Source: Bradyrhizobium sp. NDS-1 (GTDB lineage Bacteria > Pseudomonadota > Alphaproteobacteria > Rhizobiales > Xanthobacteraceae). Taken from it: DNA of 64,000 bases. The notes beneath the pieces were generated by a model. That model was not told the origin of the DNA, did not search any database, and saw only the letters and a program-made list of their open reading frames with translations. Positions 17,051 through 26,232 of this stretch are shown here, one piece after another (the stretch's first letter is position 1; each line of letters starts with the position of its first letter). Position numbers and translations under genes: made by a program. The stretch spans positions 6,371,501 through 6,435,500 of the forward strand of contig NZ_CP136628.1 of assembly GCF_032918005.1 (NCBI RefSeq), in the 5' to 3' direction.

Positions 17051-19876
17051 TTACGCCGCCGCCCGGCTCAGCTCGGAGGCGCCGGCGGCGCCCGCGGTCT
17101 GTTCCTTCAGCGCCGCGATCAGACCGGGCCGGTCGAACTTGGCGACATAGTCGTGGAAGCCGGCCTGACGGCCGCGCTCGATCGCCGCCGGCGACACCAG
17201 CGCGGAGAGGCCGATGATCGGCATCGAGCCCAGATTGTTGTCGGAGCGGATGGTCTCGGCGAACTCGAACCCGTTCATGTCGGGCATCTCGATGTCGGTC
17301 AGGACCACGTCGAAGCTCTGGGCGCGGAGCGCGGCGAGGCCCTCCTGCGCGGTCGGCGCGGTGCGGACGCGGTAGCCGGCCGCCTTGAGGACGGGGGCCA
17401 GCATGTTGCGGAAGAACGCGCTGTCGTCGACCAGCAGCACCGACTGCGAGTGCAGCGACGGCTTCATCTCCTTGCGGGTGAACCAGTCGGCGAACGCCAT
17501 CGGCAGGAAGTGGCCGACATCGATCACCTCGGTGGCCTGGCCCTTGATCACGGCCGAGCCGAGAATGCCGGAGGAGGAGCCGCCGACCTCGATGTTGAGC
17601 CGTTCCTCGACGATGTCGATGATCTCGTCGACGACGAGGCCCATGGAGCGGCCATCGTCGGCGAACACCAGGATCGGCTGGGCGCCCTGGCTGGCGATGG
17701 TGACGCCCTCCATGGCGATGAGCGGCATCAGCTGCTCGCGGTACTGCACCATGTAGCGGCCGTTGGAGAACTCGATCTTGTCGGCGGGCAGCTCTTCGAG
17801 GCGCGTGACGAGGCCAAGCGGGACCGCCTTGGGCTGCGACGAGCCGGCGCGGAACACCAGGAGCGAGGTGGTCTGCTCGCCGCTGCCGATGTGATGCGCG
17901 CCGTTCTCGTCGCCCATGTCATGGGCGGAGGAGCCGGCGGCGCCGAGCGCCTTGGCAATGCCGTTGGGGTCGATGATCATGATGACCGCGCCATCGCCCA
18001 GGATGGTGTTGCCGGAGAACATGTCGATGTGACGCAGTTTTGTGGACATCGGCTTCACGACGATCTCTTCCGTATGGAAGACACCATCGACCACGATGCC
18101 GAAGGTCTGGCTGCCGACTTGCGTGACCACGATGAAGCCGTTCTCGGGATCGGAGGCCGCGCCGTCGTCGATCTTGAGGAGCTTCTTCAGGTGGATCAGC
18201 GGCAACAGCTTGTTGCGCAGGCGCAGCACCGCGGTGTCCTTGATGCGCTCGATGCGGTGCTCGGAGTTGGCGCGGGCCCGCACCAGCTCGACCACGGAGA
18301 GCTGGGGAATCGCAAAACGATCGCCGGCGGCTTCCACGATCAGGGCGGAGACGATGGCGAGCGTCAGCGGGATCTTGATGGTGACCGAGGATCCTTCGCC
18401 GGCCACGCTCTTGATGTCGATGGTACCGCCGATCTGGTCGATATTGGTGCGCACCACGTCCATGCCGACGCCGCGGCCGGAGACCGAGGTGATGGCGGCC
18501 GCGGTCGAGAAGCCCGGCGCGAAGATGAACTTGTGGATCTGGGCTTCGCTCATCTTCTCGAGCTCGGCCTCGGTGACGAGACCTGAGGAGATCGCCTTGG
18601 CCTTGATCTTCTCGGTGTTGAGGCCTCTGCCGTTGTCGGCGATGCAGATGATGATGTGGCCGCCCTCGTGATAGGCGGACAGGCGGATGGTGCCCTGCTC
18701 GCCCTTGCCGGAAGCGAGGCGCTCGGCGGGGGTCTCCAGGCCATGATCGGCGGAGTTGCGCACCATGTGGGTGAGCGGGTCCTTGATCAGGTCGAGCACC
18801 TGGCGGTCGAGCTCGGTGTCGGCGCCGTGCATCTCGAGTTCGATCTGCTTGCCGAGTTCGCTCGACAGGTCCCGCACGATGCGGGGCAGCTTCTGCCAGG
18901 CATTGCCGATCGGCTGCATGCGCGTCTTCATGACGCCTTCCTGCAGCTCGGCGGTGACGTTGGACAGGCGCTGCAGCGGCACCTTGAACTCGGTGTCCTC
19001 GTTGCGGCGCGAGATCTCCAGCAGCTGGTTGCGGGTCAGGACCAGCTCGGAGACCATGGTCATCAGATGCTCCAGCGTATCCACGTTGACGCGGATCGAC
19101 TGGTTGGCGATGCTGGCGCCTTCGCCGGCTCCCTCGTCGGCCATCGACTTCTTCGGCGCGGCCTTCTCCTTGGCGGGCTTTGCAGCTTCCTTGGCGGCCA
19201 TGGGTGCCGGCGCTTCAGCAGCGGCCTCGACCCTGGCAACGGGCGCGGGCGCCTCGATCGCGGTCTCGCGGAAGGCGCGCTCGAGCTCGTCGAGCGAGAC
19301 CTCGCCCGGACGGAGCGGACGCTCCAGCGTCTGGTCGATCAGCGAACCCGTGGTCATGTCTTTTGCCGGTGCAGGCGCGGCGGCAACAGGTGCTTCCGGC
19401 ACCAGCGGCGGCGCCTCGGTGACGGGAGCAGCGGCTCCTGCCGCGATCGGCGAAGCCGACGCCGCCGGCATCGGCTGCGCCGAGCCTGACATCGCCGCCA
19501 TGCCCTGCTCGACCATCGCTTCCAGCTTGTCGATCAGGTCGCGGTCGTTCCCCTCGGGCTCGGATTCGGTTGCCTCCAGACCCGCCAGAATCTCCTTGAT
19601 GCGGTCGATCGAGGACAGGATCACCGTCACCGCCTGCCCGGTCACCGGCATGCCGTCACGGAATTTGCCCATCAGCGTCTCGCCGGCATGTGCCAGCGCT
19701 TCAAGCCGCGGCAGGCCGAGGAAGCCGCAGGTGCCCTTGATGGTGTGGACCAGGCGGAAGATGTTATCCAGGATCTTGGCGTTGTTCGGCTCCTGCTCGA
19801 ACTTCACCAGCTGATTGTCCACGGTGTCCAGGCTCTCGCTGGTCTCCGTCAGAAACTCCCGCAACAGATCATCCAT
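17051..19876 (-). CDS. cheA: Chemotaxis histidine kinase CheA with C-terminal receiver domain
   Basis: 941 residues, longer than E. coli CheA. The Hpt domain carries H44 in RLVHTIKGTCGFLGL. A low-complexity Ala/Pro linker spans about 130-250. Then come dimerisation (IRVNVDTLEHLMTMVSELVLTRNQLLE), the HATPase with N box MVRNSADHGLETP and G boxes IADNGRGLN and GRGVGMDVV, then CheW-like regions. The extra C-terminal receiver (about 815-925) has SVLLVDDSAFF and VVLTDIEMPDMNG, making this a hybrid CheA. The P2-type CheY-docking domain is not clear. First gene of cheA-W-Y-B-R. Confidence 0.95.
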   Translation of the reverse strand: MDDLLREFLTETSESLDTVDNQLVKFEQEPNNAKILDNIFRLVHTIKGTCGFLGLPRLEALAHAGETLMGKFRDGMPVTGQAVTVILSSIDRIKEILAGLEATESEPEGNDRDLIDKLEAMVEQGMAAMSGSAQPMPAASASPIAAGAAAPVTEAPPLVPEAPVAAAPAPAKDMTTGSLIDQTLERPLRPGEVSLDELERAFRETAIEAPAPVARVEAAAEAPAPMAAKEAAKPAKEKAAPKKSMADEGAGEGASIANQSIRVNVDTLEHLMTMVSELVLTRNQLLEISRRNEDTEFKVPLQRLSNVTAELQEGVMKTRMQPIGNAWQKLPRIVRDLSSELGKQIELEMHGADTELDRQVLDLIKDPLTHMVRNSADHGLETPAERLASGKGEQGTIRLSAYHEGGHIIICIADNGRGLNTEKIKAKAISSGLVTEAELEKMSEAQIHKFIFAPGFSTAAAITSVSGRGVGMDVVRTNIDQIGGTIDIKSVAGEGSSVTIKIPLTLAIVSALIVEAAGDRFAIPQLSVVELVRARANSEHRIERIKDTAVLRLRNKLLPLIHLKKLLKIDDGAASDPENGFIVVTQVGSQTFGIVVDGVFHTEEIVVKPMSTKLRHIDMFSGNTILGDGAVIMIIDPNGIAKALGAAGSSAHDMGDENGAHHIGSGEQTTSLLVFRAGSSQPKAVPLGLVTRLEELPADKIEFSNGRYMVQYREQLMPLIAMEGVTIASQGAQPILVFADDGRSMGLVVDEIIDIVEERLNIEVGGSSSGILGSAVIKGQATEVIDVGHFLPMAFADWFTRKEMKPSLHSQSVLLVDDSAFFRNMLAPVLKAAGYRVRTAPTAQEGLAALRAQSFDVVLTDIEMPDMNGFEFAETIRSDNNLGSMPIIGLSALVSPAAIERGRQAGFHDYVAKFDRPGLIAALKEQTAGAAGASELSRAAA

Positions 19877-20006
19877 GAAAACAGGCCTTCATACAGGAAG
19901 GGCGCGCACGAGGTGTGATGCGCCATCTCGGAATGGGGCCAGCTTCACCGCAAAGCGTTTAATATTGGTTGAGTATGTGCAAAAGAACGGAACCAACAAA
20001 GAGATA

Positions 20007-20033
20007 AGGCGCTCCGGACAAGCCGAAGCGCCT
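20007..20033 (-). terminator. Terminator between chpT and cheA
   Basis: On the minus strand GGCGCTTCGG pairs with CCGGAGCGCC (one G-T wobble) around CTTGT, followed by TTATCTCTTTGTT. It lies 40 bases after the chpT stop, so cheA probably has its own promoter in 19877-20000. Confidence 0.75.
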
Positions 20034-20072
20034 CGTAAAGAATCAATTAAGAGGCCGGGCGCGACGCGCTGT

Positions 20073-20726
20073 TTACGAAGCGGTAACGGTGATGGCTTCG
20101 CCTTCCGGCGCAAGCTTCACGGTGAGCCCGCAAGCCTCTGCCAGCAGCCGCGTATAATAAGGCTGGATCGCATGCGCATCCGCGGCAGGCCCGCGCTCAC
20201 CGCTCAACAGCTCGGAGATGTTCTGCGGCAGGCGCGCGTTATGGCCGGTCGCGGTGATGCGAAAGCTCATCGTCTCGCCCTCGCCGATCGGATCGATCGT
20301 CAGCATGCCGCCGCGCGGGATCGTATGCTGGGCGACGACCAGCATGTTGAGCAGAAGCTTGACGCGGTTCTTCGGCATCAACAGCCGCGGCAGATTCCAG
20401 GCGATCGAGCACTTGCCATCCTCGATGTGGCCCTTCGCCATGGTCTGGGCGTCGCCGAGATCGATCTGCGCGCCGGAGGAGCCGGCCGCGCCGAAGGCGA
20501 GACGGCAGAACTGGAGCCGGGCGGAAGCGGTCTTGGCGCTCTTGCGAATCAGGTCGAGCGCGAACTCGCGGTCTTCGGGCTTGGGATCGTCGTCGAGCAC
20601 CTCGAGCCCATTGACGATGGCGCCGACGGGGCTGATGAGATCGTGGCAGACCCGCGAGCACAAGAGCGCGGCGAGTTCGAGCATATCGGGAGCAGTAGCG
20701 GTCGCGGGCGACGAGGCGTCAGACAT
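20073..20726 (-). CDS. chpT: Histidine phosphotransferase ChpT
   Basis: 217 residues. The phospho-accepting H28 lies in SRVCHDLISPVGAIVNGLEVL, the ChpT signature. The rest resembles a degenerate kinase ATPase domain without the ATP-binding N and G boxes. ChpT relays phosphate from CckA to CtrA and CpdR, so it works with the ctrA gene 9 kb away. I chose the ATG at 20726 (AGGA upstream); the frame is open to 20759. It is divergent from cysQ and separated from cheA by a terminator. Confidence 0.88.
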   Translation of the reverse strand: MSDASSPATATAPDMLELAALLCSRVCHDLISPVGAIVNGLEVLDDDPKPEDREFALDLIRKSAKTASARLQFCRLAFGAAGSSGAQIDLGDAQTMAKGHIEDGKCSIAWNLPRLLMPKNRVKLLLNMLVVAQHTIPRGGMLTIDPIGEGETMSFRITATGHNARLPQNISELLSGERGPAADAHAIQPYYTRLLAEACGLTVKLAPEGEAITVTAS

Positions 20727-20927
20727 ATAAGGGGTCCTGGAGGGTTCCTGGAATTGCACGGCACTGGACGCCGCGAATCACGCATGCTTGACGGATGCTG
20801 CGGGTTCTAACATTCGCCAGCCCGCGGCAGCTAGCTTGCGATCACGCCGAGGCGGTCAAAAGCCAAGTCGAATCGATCGGGACGAATCAGTCGAGGGGAA
20901 CGAATTGCCGATGATTGAGGCATCCAG

Positions 20928-21755
20928 GTGAAGCGGATCATCGACGGCGCGGCCGCATCCGGCCTGATGGAGCCGCTGACGGCGCTGGTGGTGAAGGCGG
21001 GCGAGGCGATCCTTGCCGTCAACCGCGCGGCGATGCGGGTCGACGGCAAGCAGGACGGCTCGCCGGTGACCGAGGCCGACCTTGCCGCCGACCGCGTCAT
21101 CGCGGAGGGCCTGGCCCAACTCGCAGGGGACGTCCCGACGCTGTCGGAAGAGCGGACCCAATTCGCCTCCCCGCCGTTCGAGGGCAGCTTCTTCCTGATT
21201 GATCCGCTCGACGGCACCAAGGAATTCGTCGCCGGTCGCGACGAGTTCACCGTCAACCTCGCCCTCGTGACATCGGGCGTGCCGCTGCTGGGCATCGTCA
21301 GCGCGCCCGCGCTCGGCCTGCTGTGGCGCGGCACCGTCGGCCGAGGCGCCGAGCGCGTGAAGTTTAACGGCGCCACCATCGGCACGGCCGAGCCGATCCA
21401 CACGCGCAAGCTGCCGGCCCGCGGAGAGCCCTGGATCGCGGCGGTGAGCCGTTCGCATGGCGATCCCAGGAGCGAGGCGTTCATCGACGACAGGCCCAAT
21501 GCCGTGAGACGGACGGTCGGCTCGGCCGTGAAATTCGGCCGGATCGCAGAAGGCAGCGCCGACATCTACCCCCGCTTCGGGCCCACTTGTGAATGGGACG
21601 TCGCGGCCGGCGCTGCGGTCGTGACGGCGGCCGGCGGCAGGGTGACTGACGGCAACGGTGGCGAGCTCCGCTTCGGCCAGCGCAGCGGCACCGGCTTCAT
21701 CATCCCGGACTTCATCGCCTGGGGCGACCCGCAGGCAGAACTCCTGAGGCGGTAG
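20928..21755 (+). CDS. cysQ: 3'(2'),5'-bisphosphate nucleotidase CysQ
   Basis: 275 residues of the inositol-monophosphatase fold. The Li+-sensitive phosphatase motifs are SEE (73-75), DPLDGTKEF (92-100) and CEWDVAAGAAVV near 223-234, which bind the catalytic metals. CysQ removes 3'-phosphate from PAP made during sulfate assimilation and sulfation. The start is GTG 20928 with GAGG 8 bases upstream; ATG 20967 would be an unsupported alternative. It diverges from chpT and converges with the YHS-domain gene four bases after its stop. Confidence 0.88.
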   Translation: MKRIIDGAAASGLMEPLTALVVKAGEAILAVNRAAMRVDGKQDGSPVTEADLAADRVIAEGLAQLAGDVPTLSEERTQFASPPFEGSFFLIDPLDGTKEFVAGRDEFTVNLALVTSGVPLLGIVSAPALGLLWRGTVGRGAERVKFNGATIGTAEPIHTRKLPARGEPWIAAVSRSHGDPRSEAFIDDRPNAVRRTVGSAVKFGRIAEGSADIYPRFGPTCEWDVAAGAAVVTAAGGRVTDGNGGELRFGQRSGTGFIIPDFIAWGDPQAELLRR

Positions 21756-21759
21756 GCCG

Positions 21760-22275
21760 CTACTGACTGAGCTGTTCCCAGAGCGCCGGCCAGCGCTTGC
21801 CCACCTCATAGAGGAACCGCTCGGGGTCGGCGGCGAAGGCATCGCGATTGGTTTCCCGGCTGAACAAATACAGCCGCTGCGCCACGATCGCGAAGAAACG
21901 GGGATTGCCGGCGATAGTGACACCGCGGGCGATATCGGCGGGATCGTAGCCGCCGAATTGCGGCCCATAGATTTCAGGATGGGCCAGGAAGGAGGCGCGG
22001 TTGCCCTCGTTGCGGAAGCGCCAGACCGCGCCCCAGAGGTTGGCCTCGAACTCGGCCGTCCCCTGCACCGCTCTGTCGTCCACGAAATAAGCGACGGGAT
22101 CGAAGCCCTCGATGGCAACGCCGCTGAAGCGGTTGACGACGACGCGCTCCGTCGTTGCGGCCTGGGCCGGCAACCCCGAGCCGATGATCCATATGCCCGA
22201 CAGCAGGCAGAGGACGAGGCCGATCAAGGCAATTCCGGGGCGCAAAGGGCTATCTTCCTGCCGTTGTGCCGTCAT
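21760..22275 (-). CDS. Membrane-anchored YHS-domain protein
   Basis: 171 residues. A hydrophobic N-terminal segment (about residues 14-38) is a signal or anchor. It is followed by a YHS-like domain (GFDPVAYFVDDRAVQGTAEFEANLWGAVWRFRNEGNRASFLAHPEIYGPQFGGYDP), a fold seen in metal- and heme-associated proteins. The domain is probably periplasmic. ATG 22275 and 22293 are both possible; neither has a strong RBS. Function unknown. Confidence 0.72.
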   Translation of the reverse strand: MTAQRQEDSPLRPGIALIGLVLCLLSGIWIIGSGLPAQAATTERVVVNRFSGVAIEGFDPVAYFVDDRAVQGTAEFEANLWGAVWRFRNEGNRASFLAHPEIYGPQFGGYDPADIARGVTIAGNPRFFAIVAQRLYLFSRETNRDAFAADPERFLYEVGKRWPALWEQLSQ

Positions 22276-22384
22276 AGTTGCTGCGGATAACATCCGAGTC
22301 GAGGGGACATCCGGCGCAACCTAGGGCCGCGCCTGTTGGCGTCAGGTTAAGGAAGCGACCGGTTTCGGTACCAGGGGTTCTTTT

Positions 22385-22990
22385 ATGACTTTCGCATCAC
22401 GCCTTGCTGCGCTCGCGCTCGTCGCGATGGTGGGCTGGATCGTGCCGGCCTCCGCCCAGCAGGCGCCGCCGCCCAATTTGCCCCCGCCGCAGCGGACCCC
22501 GACGCCCAGCACCTACGGGCCGGACGAGCTCGTCGGCGCCGGCCACCGTTTCTTCGGCAACGTCTCGCGCGGGCTCGCCTCGATCATCGAGAAGGCGATC
22601 AGCCAATGGGGCCTGCCCAACGGCTATATCCTGGGTGAGGAAGGGTCCGGCGCCTTCGTTGCCGGCCTGCGCTACGGCGAAGGCACGCTCTACACCAAGA
22701 ACGCCGGGGACCTGCGCGTCTATTGGCAGGGCCCCTCGCTCGGCTTCGACTGGGGCGGCGACGGCGCGCGCACCATGACGCTGGTCTACAATCTGCCCGC
22801 CACCAATGCGATCTACCAGCGCTTCGCCGGCCTCGACGGCTCGGCCTATATCATCGGCGGCTTCGGCATGACGGCGCTCACCGCCAACAACATCGTGCTG
22901 GTGCCGATCCGCTCGGGCTTGGGCTTACGGCTGGGCGCCAATATCGGCTATCTCAAATATACCCCGCGAGCGACCTGGAACCCGTTCTAG
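22385..22990 (+). CDS. DUF1134 periplasmic protein, EipA-like envelope integrity factor
   Basis: 201 residues. A signal peptide ends near residue 25 (PASAQQ), a Pro-rich segment follows, then the DUF1134 domain (AISQWGLPNGYILGEEGSGAF, GLRYGEGTLYTKNAGDLRVYWQGPSLGFDWGGDGARTM). EipA of Brucella, the characterised member, is a periplasmic protein needed for normal envelope integrity. AGGGG lies upstream of the ATG. No catalytic residues are known for the family. Confidence 0.85.
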   Translation: MTFASRLAALALVAMVGWIVPASAQQAPPPNLPPPQRTPTPSTYGPDELVGAGHRFFGNVSRGLASIIEKAISQWGLPNGYILGEEGSGAFVAGLRYGEGTLYTKNAGDLRVYWQGPSLGFDWGGDGARTMTLVYNLPATNAIYQRFAGLDGSAYIIGGFGMTALTANNIVLVPIRSGLGLRLGANIGYLKYTPRATWNPF

Positions 22991-23108
22991 GGTTTTCCTC
23001 CCATCCGGTTAGGGATCAAGGTTAACGACAGGCCGGGGCTGGCTTTTTGCCGGGCCGCCATGGCATGGTCGTTGGTGAATTTTTCCTTAAGCTTGGGAGT
23101 TCTGGCCC

Positions 23109-24407
23109 ATGGTCGAACCGATCATGTACCTGGCGATCGGTTTCCTGCTCTCGATGCTGTGCGGGCTCGCGATCGTACCTCTGGTGCATAACCGCGCCGT
23201 GCGCCTGACCACGCGCCGGCTGGAAGCCGCAACGCCGCTGTCGATGGCGGAGATCCAGGCCGACAAGGACCAGCTCCGCGCCGAATTCGCCATGTCGGCG
23301 CGGCGGCTCGAGATGAGCGTCGAGCAGCTCAAGAACAAGACCACGAGCCAGCTCGCCGAGCTCGGCAAGAAGAGCGACGCCATCAACCGCATGAAGATCG
23401 AGCTCGGCGAGAAGAACGCCACGATCTTCGCACTCGAAGCGCGCGAGAAAGCGGTGAAGGAGCAGCTCCGCGCCACCGAAGAGGAATTCAACGCCAAAAC
23501 GCAAGCGTTGCGCGAAGCCGAGATCGCGCTGGCCGACAAGCAGGCCGAACTCGCCAAGATCAACAATGAGCTCTCCGACCGCTCGATGATGGCGGAAAGC
23601 CGCCAGGTCGAGCTGGTTGCGGTGCGCGCGCAGATCGAGGAGTTGAAGAACCGCGTCGGCGATGCCGAGAAGGAGTTTGCCGCCACGCAAGCGCGCCTCG
23701 CGCTGGAGCAGACTGAATCCGAGACCGCCTCGCGCGAACTCGCCGAAGCCCGCGGCCGGGTCGAGAATCTGAGCCAGCGCGTCACCGAGCTCGATCGCCA
23801 GCTGATCGGACAGGTGAAAGAGGCCGAGATGCTGTCCGGTCGCGTCGCCGATCTCGAGGGCCGCCTCGCCACGCAGGGCAAGCTGCTCGCCGAGCGCGAC
23901 TACGAGAACAACCAGCTCCGCCAGGCCAATGCGACCAACGAGCGCACCATCAAAGAGCTGCGCGTCGAGATGGCCGGCCTCAGCGGCGGCAAATCGTCGG
24001 CGGCCATGGAGGCGCTGCGCGCGGAAAAGACCGCGCTGGAGGAGCAGCTCCGCACCGCGCGCGACGAGCGCGCTAAACTGCAGCGCGACCTCAACGCGAT
24101 CCAGCAGCAGGCCGAGAGCTCCTGGGCGACCGAGCGGATGGAGAACGCGCTGCTGCGCGAGCGCATCAACGATATCGCCGCCGAGGTGGCAAAGCTCGCG
24201 ATGCAGCTCGAAGGCCCGAACTCGCCGATCGAGGCGCTGCTCGCGGCCGAGGCCGGCCAGCCGCCGAAGCCGGCGCCGCGCCCGGCCAACGACGCCGCCA
24301 CCAAGGCCGCACCTGCCGCGAGCCTGCCCGAGGGCGGCGGAACGCTCGCCGAGCGCATCCGGGCGCTGCAGGCCCACGCCTCCCGCGCCCGCCAGCAGGG
24401 CGCGTAA
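23109..24407 (+). CDS. Membrane-anchored coiled-coil protein
   Basis: 432 residues. One N-terminal membrane span (about 5-25) is followed by roughly 320 residues of charged heptad repeats (E/K/Q/A/L-rich) predicted to form a long coiled coil, then a Pro/Ala-rich tail. This architecture suggests a structural or scaffolding role in the cytoplasm next to the membrane. GGGAG lies 12 bases upstream of the ATG. I do not recognise a named family. Two hairpins (24410-24425 and about 24439-24470) follow. Confidence 0.75.
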   Translation: MVEPIMYLAIGFLLSMLCGLAIVPLVHNRAVRLTTRRLEAATPLSMAEIQADKDQLRAEFAMSARRLEMSVEQLKNKTTSQLAELGKKSDAINRMKIELGEKNATIFALEAREKAVKEQLRATEEEFNAKTQALREAEIALADKQAELAKINNELSDRSMMAESRQVELVAVRAQIEELKNRVGDAEKEFAATQARLALEQTESETASRELAEARGRVENLSQRVTELDRQLIGQVKEAEMLSGRVADLEGRLATQGKLLAERDYENNQLRQANATNERTIKELRVEMAGLSGGKSSAAMEALRAEKTALEEQLRTARDERAKLQRDLNAIQQQAESSWATERMENALLRERINDIAAEVAKLAMQLEGPNSPIEALLAAEAGQPPKPAPRPANDAATKAAPAASLPEGGGTLAERIRALQAHASRARQQGA

Positions 24408-24409
24408 GC

Positions 24410-24425
24410 GGCCGGAAATCCGGCC
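24410..24425 (+). terminator. Hairpin after the coiled-coil gene
   Basis: GGCCGG and CCGGCC pair around AAAT, three bases after the stop; a second GGGGCC/GGCCCC hairpin follows. No T-run, so strength is uncertain. Confidence 0.4.
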
Positions 24426-24567
24426 CCCGCCGCCAATTGCGTGACGGGGCCAAGGTTTTCCGGCCCCGCGGCGCCTGGAAACTTGACACCTCAAGCCCGC
24501 ACTTCTAAATCGCGGGCTCCGATGCGCCGGCCGGCCGAAAAGGTCCGGCCGTCTGCATGATGGTCCC

Positions 24568-24642
24568 GGGCGCATAGCTCAGCGGGAGAGCGTTCCCTTC
24601 ACACGGGAGAGGTCCAAGGTTCGATCCCTTGTGCGCCCACCA
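24568..24642 (+). tRNA. tRNA-Val (anticodon CAC)
   Basis: The cloverleaf reads cleanly. The acceptor GGGCGCA pairs with TGCGCCC, the D-arm contains AGCTCAGCGGGAGAGC, the anticodon stem TTCCC/GGGAG flanks the loop TTCACAC (anticodon CAC, reading GTG), and the T-arm holds GGTTCGATCC. A discriminator A is followed by an encoded CCA. No intron. Confidence 0.97.
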
Positions 24643-24884
24643 CGCTTCGCCAAAAGGCTTCGCGTGGCGCAGCCACGTCCAATCATGGCGAGCGTGTCCG
24701 GCGTAGCCCCGAAGAGCGTCGACGGACTGGGGCATCTTGCTCGCTCCGGCAAAATCGCGAAAACAACCCCATGCACAGTAGACAGCACCAGCCAAATCAA
24801 TGGTTTACGCCTTTTCCGATTCTTGGTTTGCCTCGTCAGGCAAAACAGGAGATGGATGGCCTGATCTGGAGAGAGGCCTGCGGC

Positions 24885-25724
24885 TCAATGTGCCATCAGG
24901 ACAGGCAAATCAGCATGCTCCATGATATAGCTGGTCGCCCCGCCGAATATCATTTGCCGCAACCGCGTGCGGGTGAAGGCTCCCTTGATCAAGAGATCGC
25001 AGCCTTCAGCTCTACTCGCATCTAGGACTGCCTCTCCAGTATCGCGATTCTCCAGCTCAACCCTTCTCACCTGCGCAGCAATGTCATTGTACCGCAGTTG
25101 CTGGACGATCTGATCGACAGATGGTCCTGGTACCGCTTGGCCGCCAACAACGGTTAGGACCGATACCCGTTCGGCCAGACGAAGCAACGGCATGGCAAAT
25201 GCGTTTGCCCGAGCTTGCTCGGTACTACCGTTCCAATGGATCATAATGTTTGTTGCGACGCTTCTTTGTGCATTCAATGGCGCAAGTAGCACTGGCTTGC
25301 CGCTCTCAAACAGCGCGGACTCAATCGCGCGACGGTGAGGGCCTGCAGCATCGATGTCAGACCGTGCCATCACGATCAGATCGAAAGCGCGCCCATAACT
25401 TCCGACAAAGTCTTCGCCCTCAGGCGCGGTCTCCAGCCAGCCGAAACAGGGTCGACCCAATCCAGCAGTGGATCGAGGAACATCGTGTTTCAGCATGAAT
25501 GCTTCGAAAAAGTCGCGCATGTCGTTCAATTCGGCTTCGCTCTTGACTTCATACGAATCCAAGAGAATGCCGGTGGCCAATTCCGCGGCTAAATATTGAG
25601 GGATGCCGAACCGGAGCGGGAAGCCTTCAATATAGGCGCCGGTACGTTTCGCGAGGCGTACGGCAACATCGAGCGTGGATGTCATCATCGGAATATTTTG
25701 AAGCGGGACCAAGAGCGTCTTCAT
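24885..25724 (-). CDS. Universal stress protein, tandem UspA domains
   Basis: 279 residues in two Usp-type halves. The first starts MKTLLVPLQNIPMMTSTLDVAVRLAKRTG; the second covers SVATNIMIHWNGSTEQARANAFAMPLLRLAERVSVLTVV and ends with GGATSYIMEHADLPVLMAH, the usual nucleotide-binding C-terminus. A canonical G-x2-G-x9-G-S/T motif is partly altered (GAFTRTRLRQMIFGGATS). ATG 25724 has GGGGA upstream; the frame opens at 25802. Such proteins support survival under stress or low oxygen. Confidence 0.8.
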   Translation of the reverse strand: MKTLLVPLQNIPMMTSTLDVAVRLAKRTGAYIEGFPLRFGIPQYLAAELATGILLDSYEVKSEAELNDMRDFFEAFMLKHDVPRSTAGLGRPCFGWLETAPEGEDFVGSYGRAFDLIVMARSDIDAAGPHRRAIESALFESGKPVLLAPLNAQRSVATNIMIHWNGSTEQARANAFAMPLLRLAERVSVLTVVGGQAVPGPSVDQIVQQLRYNDIAAQVRRVELENRDTGEAVLDASRAEGCDLLIKGAFTRTRLRQMIFGGATSYIMEHADLPVLMAH

Positions 25725-25842
25725 TTTGAATCCCCGGCATTTTGGGTGAACAGTGACAGGACGCCTAGTTTTCGCTTGAAATGGCGCTTGTGATAATTTC
25801 ACTTGCGGGCCGTTCCGGTTGGTTCGTCAACAATGGCTGCAG

Positions 25843-26232
25843 TTACGCGGCCTGCTCAAGCCTCGTATCTATCTCCTGACGCAGCGCCGCGAAGTCGATT
25901 GGCTTGGTCATCAGGTCGGTTGCGCCGTTCGCGAGCGCCTTGAGCCTGGTCTCGGCATCGCCGTAGGCCGTGATCATGATGACAGGCACATCGGGACGGA
26001 CGGAGCGCACGATGGGCAGCATCTCCAGCCCGCTCATTCCGGGCATGTTGATGTCGGACAGGATCAGAATCAGGGTGGCATCCTCTATCTCGGCCGCGCG
26101 TTGCAATGCCAACGGTGCCGACGGTACAAATTCCATGAGAAAACGACCGGCGCGCAGATCGCGCCGAAACTGCTGGCGGAATAGCGCCTCGACGTCGGGT
26201 TCGTCGTCGACCACCAATATAAAGACGCTCAA
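25843..26232 (-). CDS. Stand-alone receiver-domain response regulator
   Basis: 129 residues, one receiver domain. The acidic pocket is in ILVVDDEPD, the phospho-acceptor in [17 protein letters not shown], and the Lys in [15 protein letters not shown]. No output domain is present. The start is TTG 26232, preceded by GGGAGGGAG and overlapping the kinase stop as TTGA (26229-26232). This implies coupled translation, so the upstream five-GAF kinase is its likely partner. Its downstream target is not in view. Confidence 0.85.
   Translation of the reverse strand: MSVFILVVDDEPDVEALFRQQFRRDLRAGRFLMEFVPSAPLALQRAAEIEDATLILILSDINMPGMSGLEMLPIVRSVRPDVPVIMITAYGDAETRLKALANGATDLMTKPIDFAALRQEIDTRLEQAA

Noticed and set aside
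15596..18586. Stop-free frame of 996 codons on the plus strand across cheB, cheY, cheW and cheA
   Set aside because: It is the antisense shadow of four well-supported che genes and has no RBS or recognisable motif.
25815..25835. Possible FixK/Fnr box (TTGG...CAA) before the universal stress protein
   Set aside because: The half-sites have the wrong spacing (6 or 9 bases instead of 8), so it does not fit TTG-N8-CAA.
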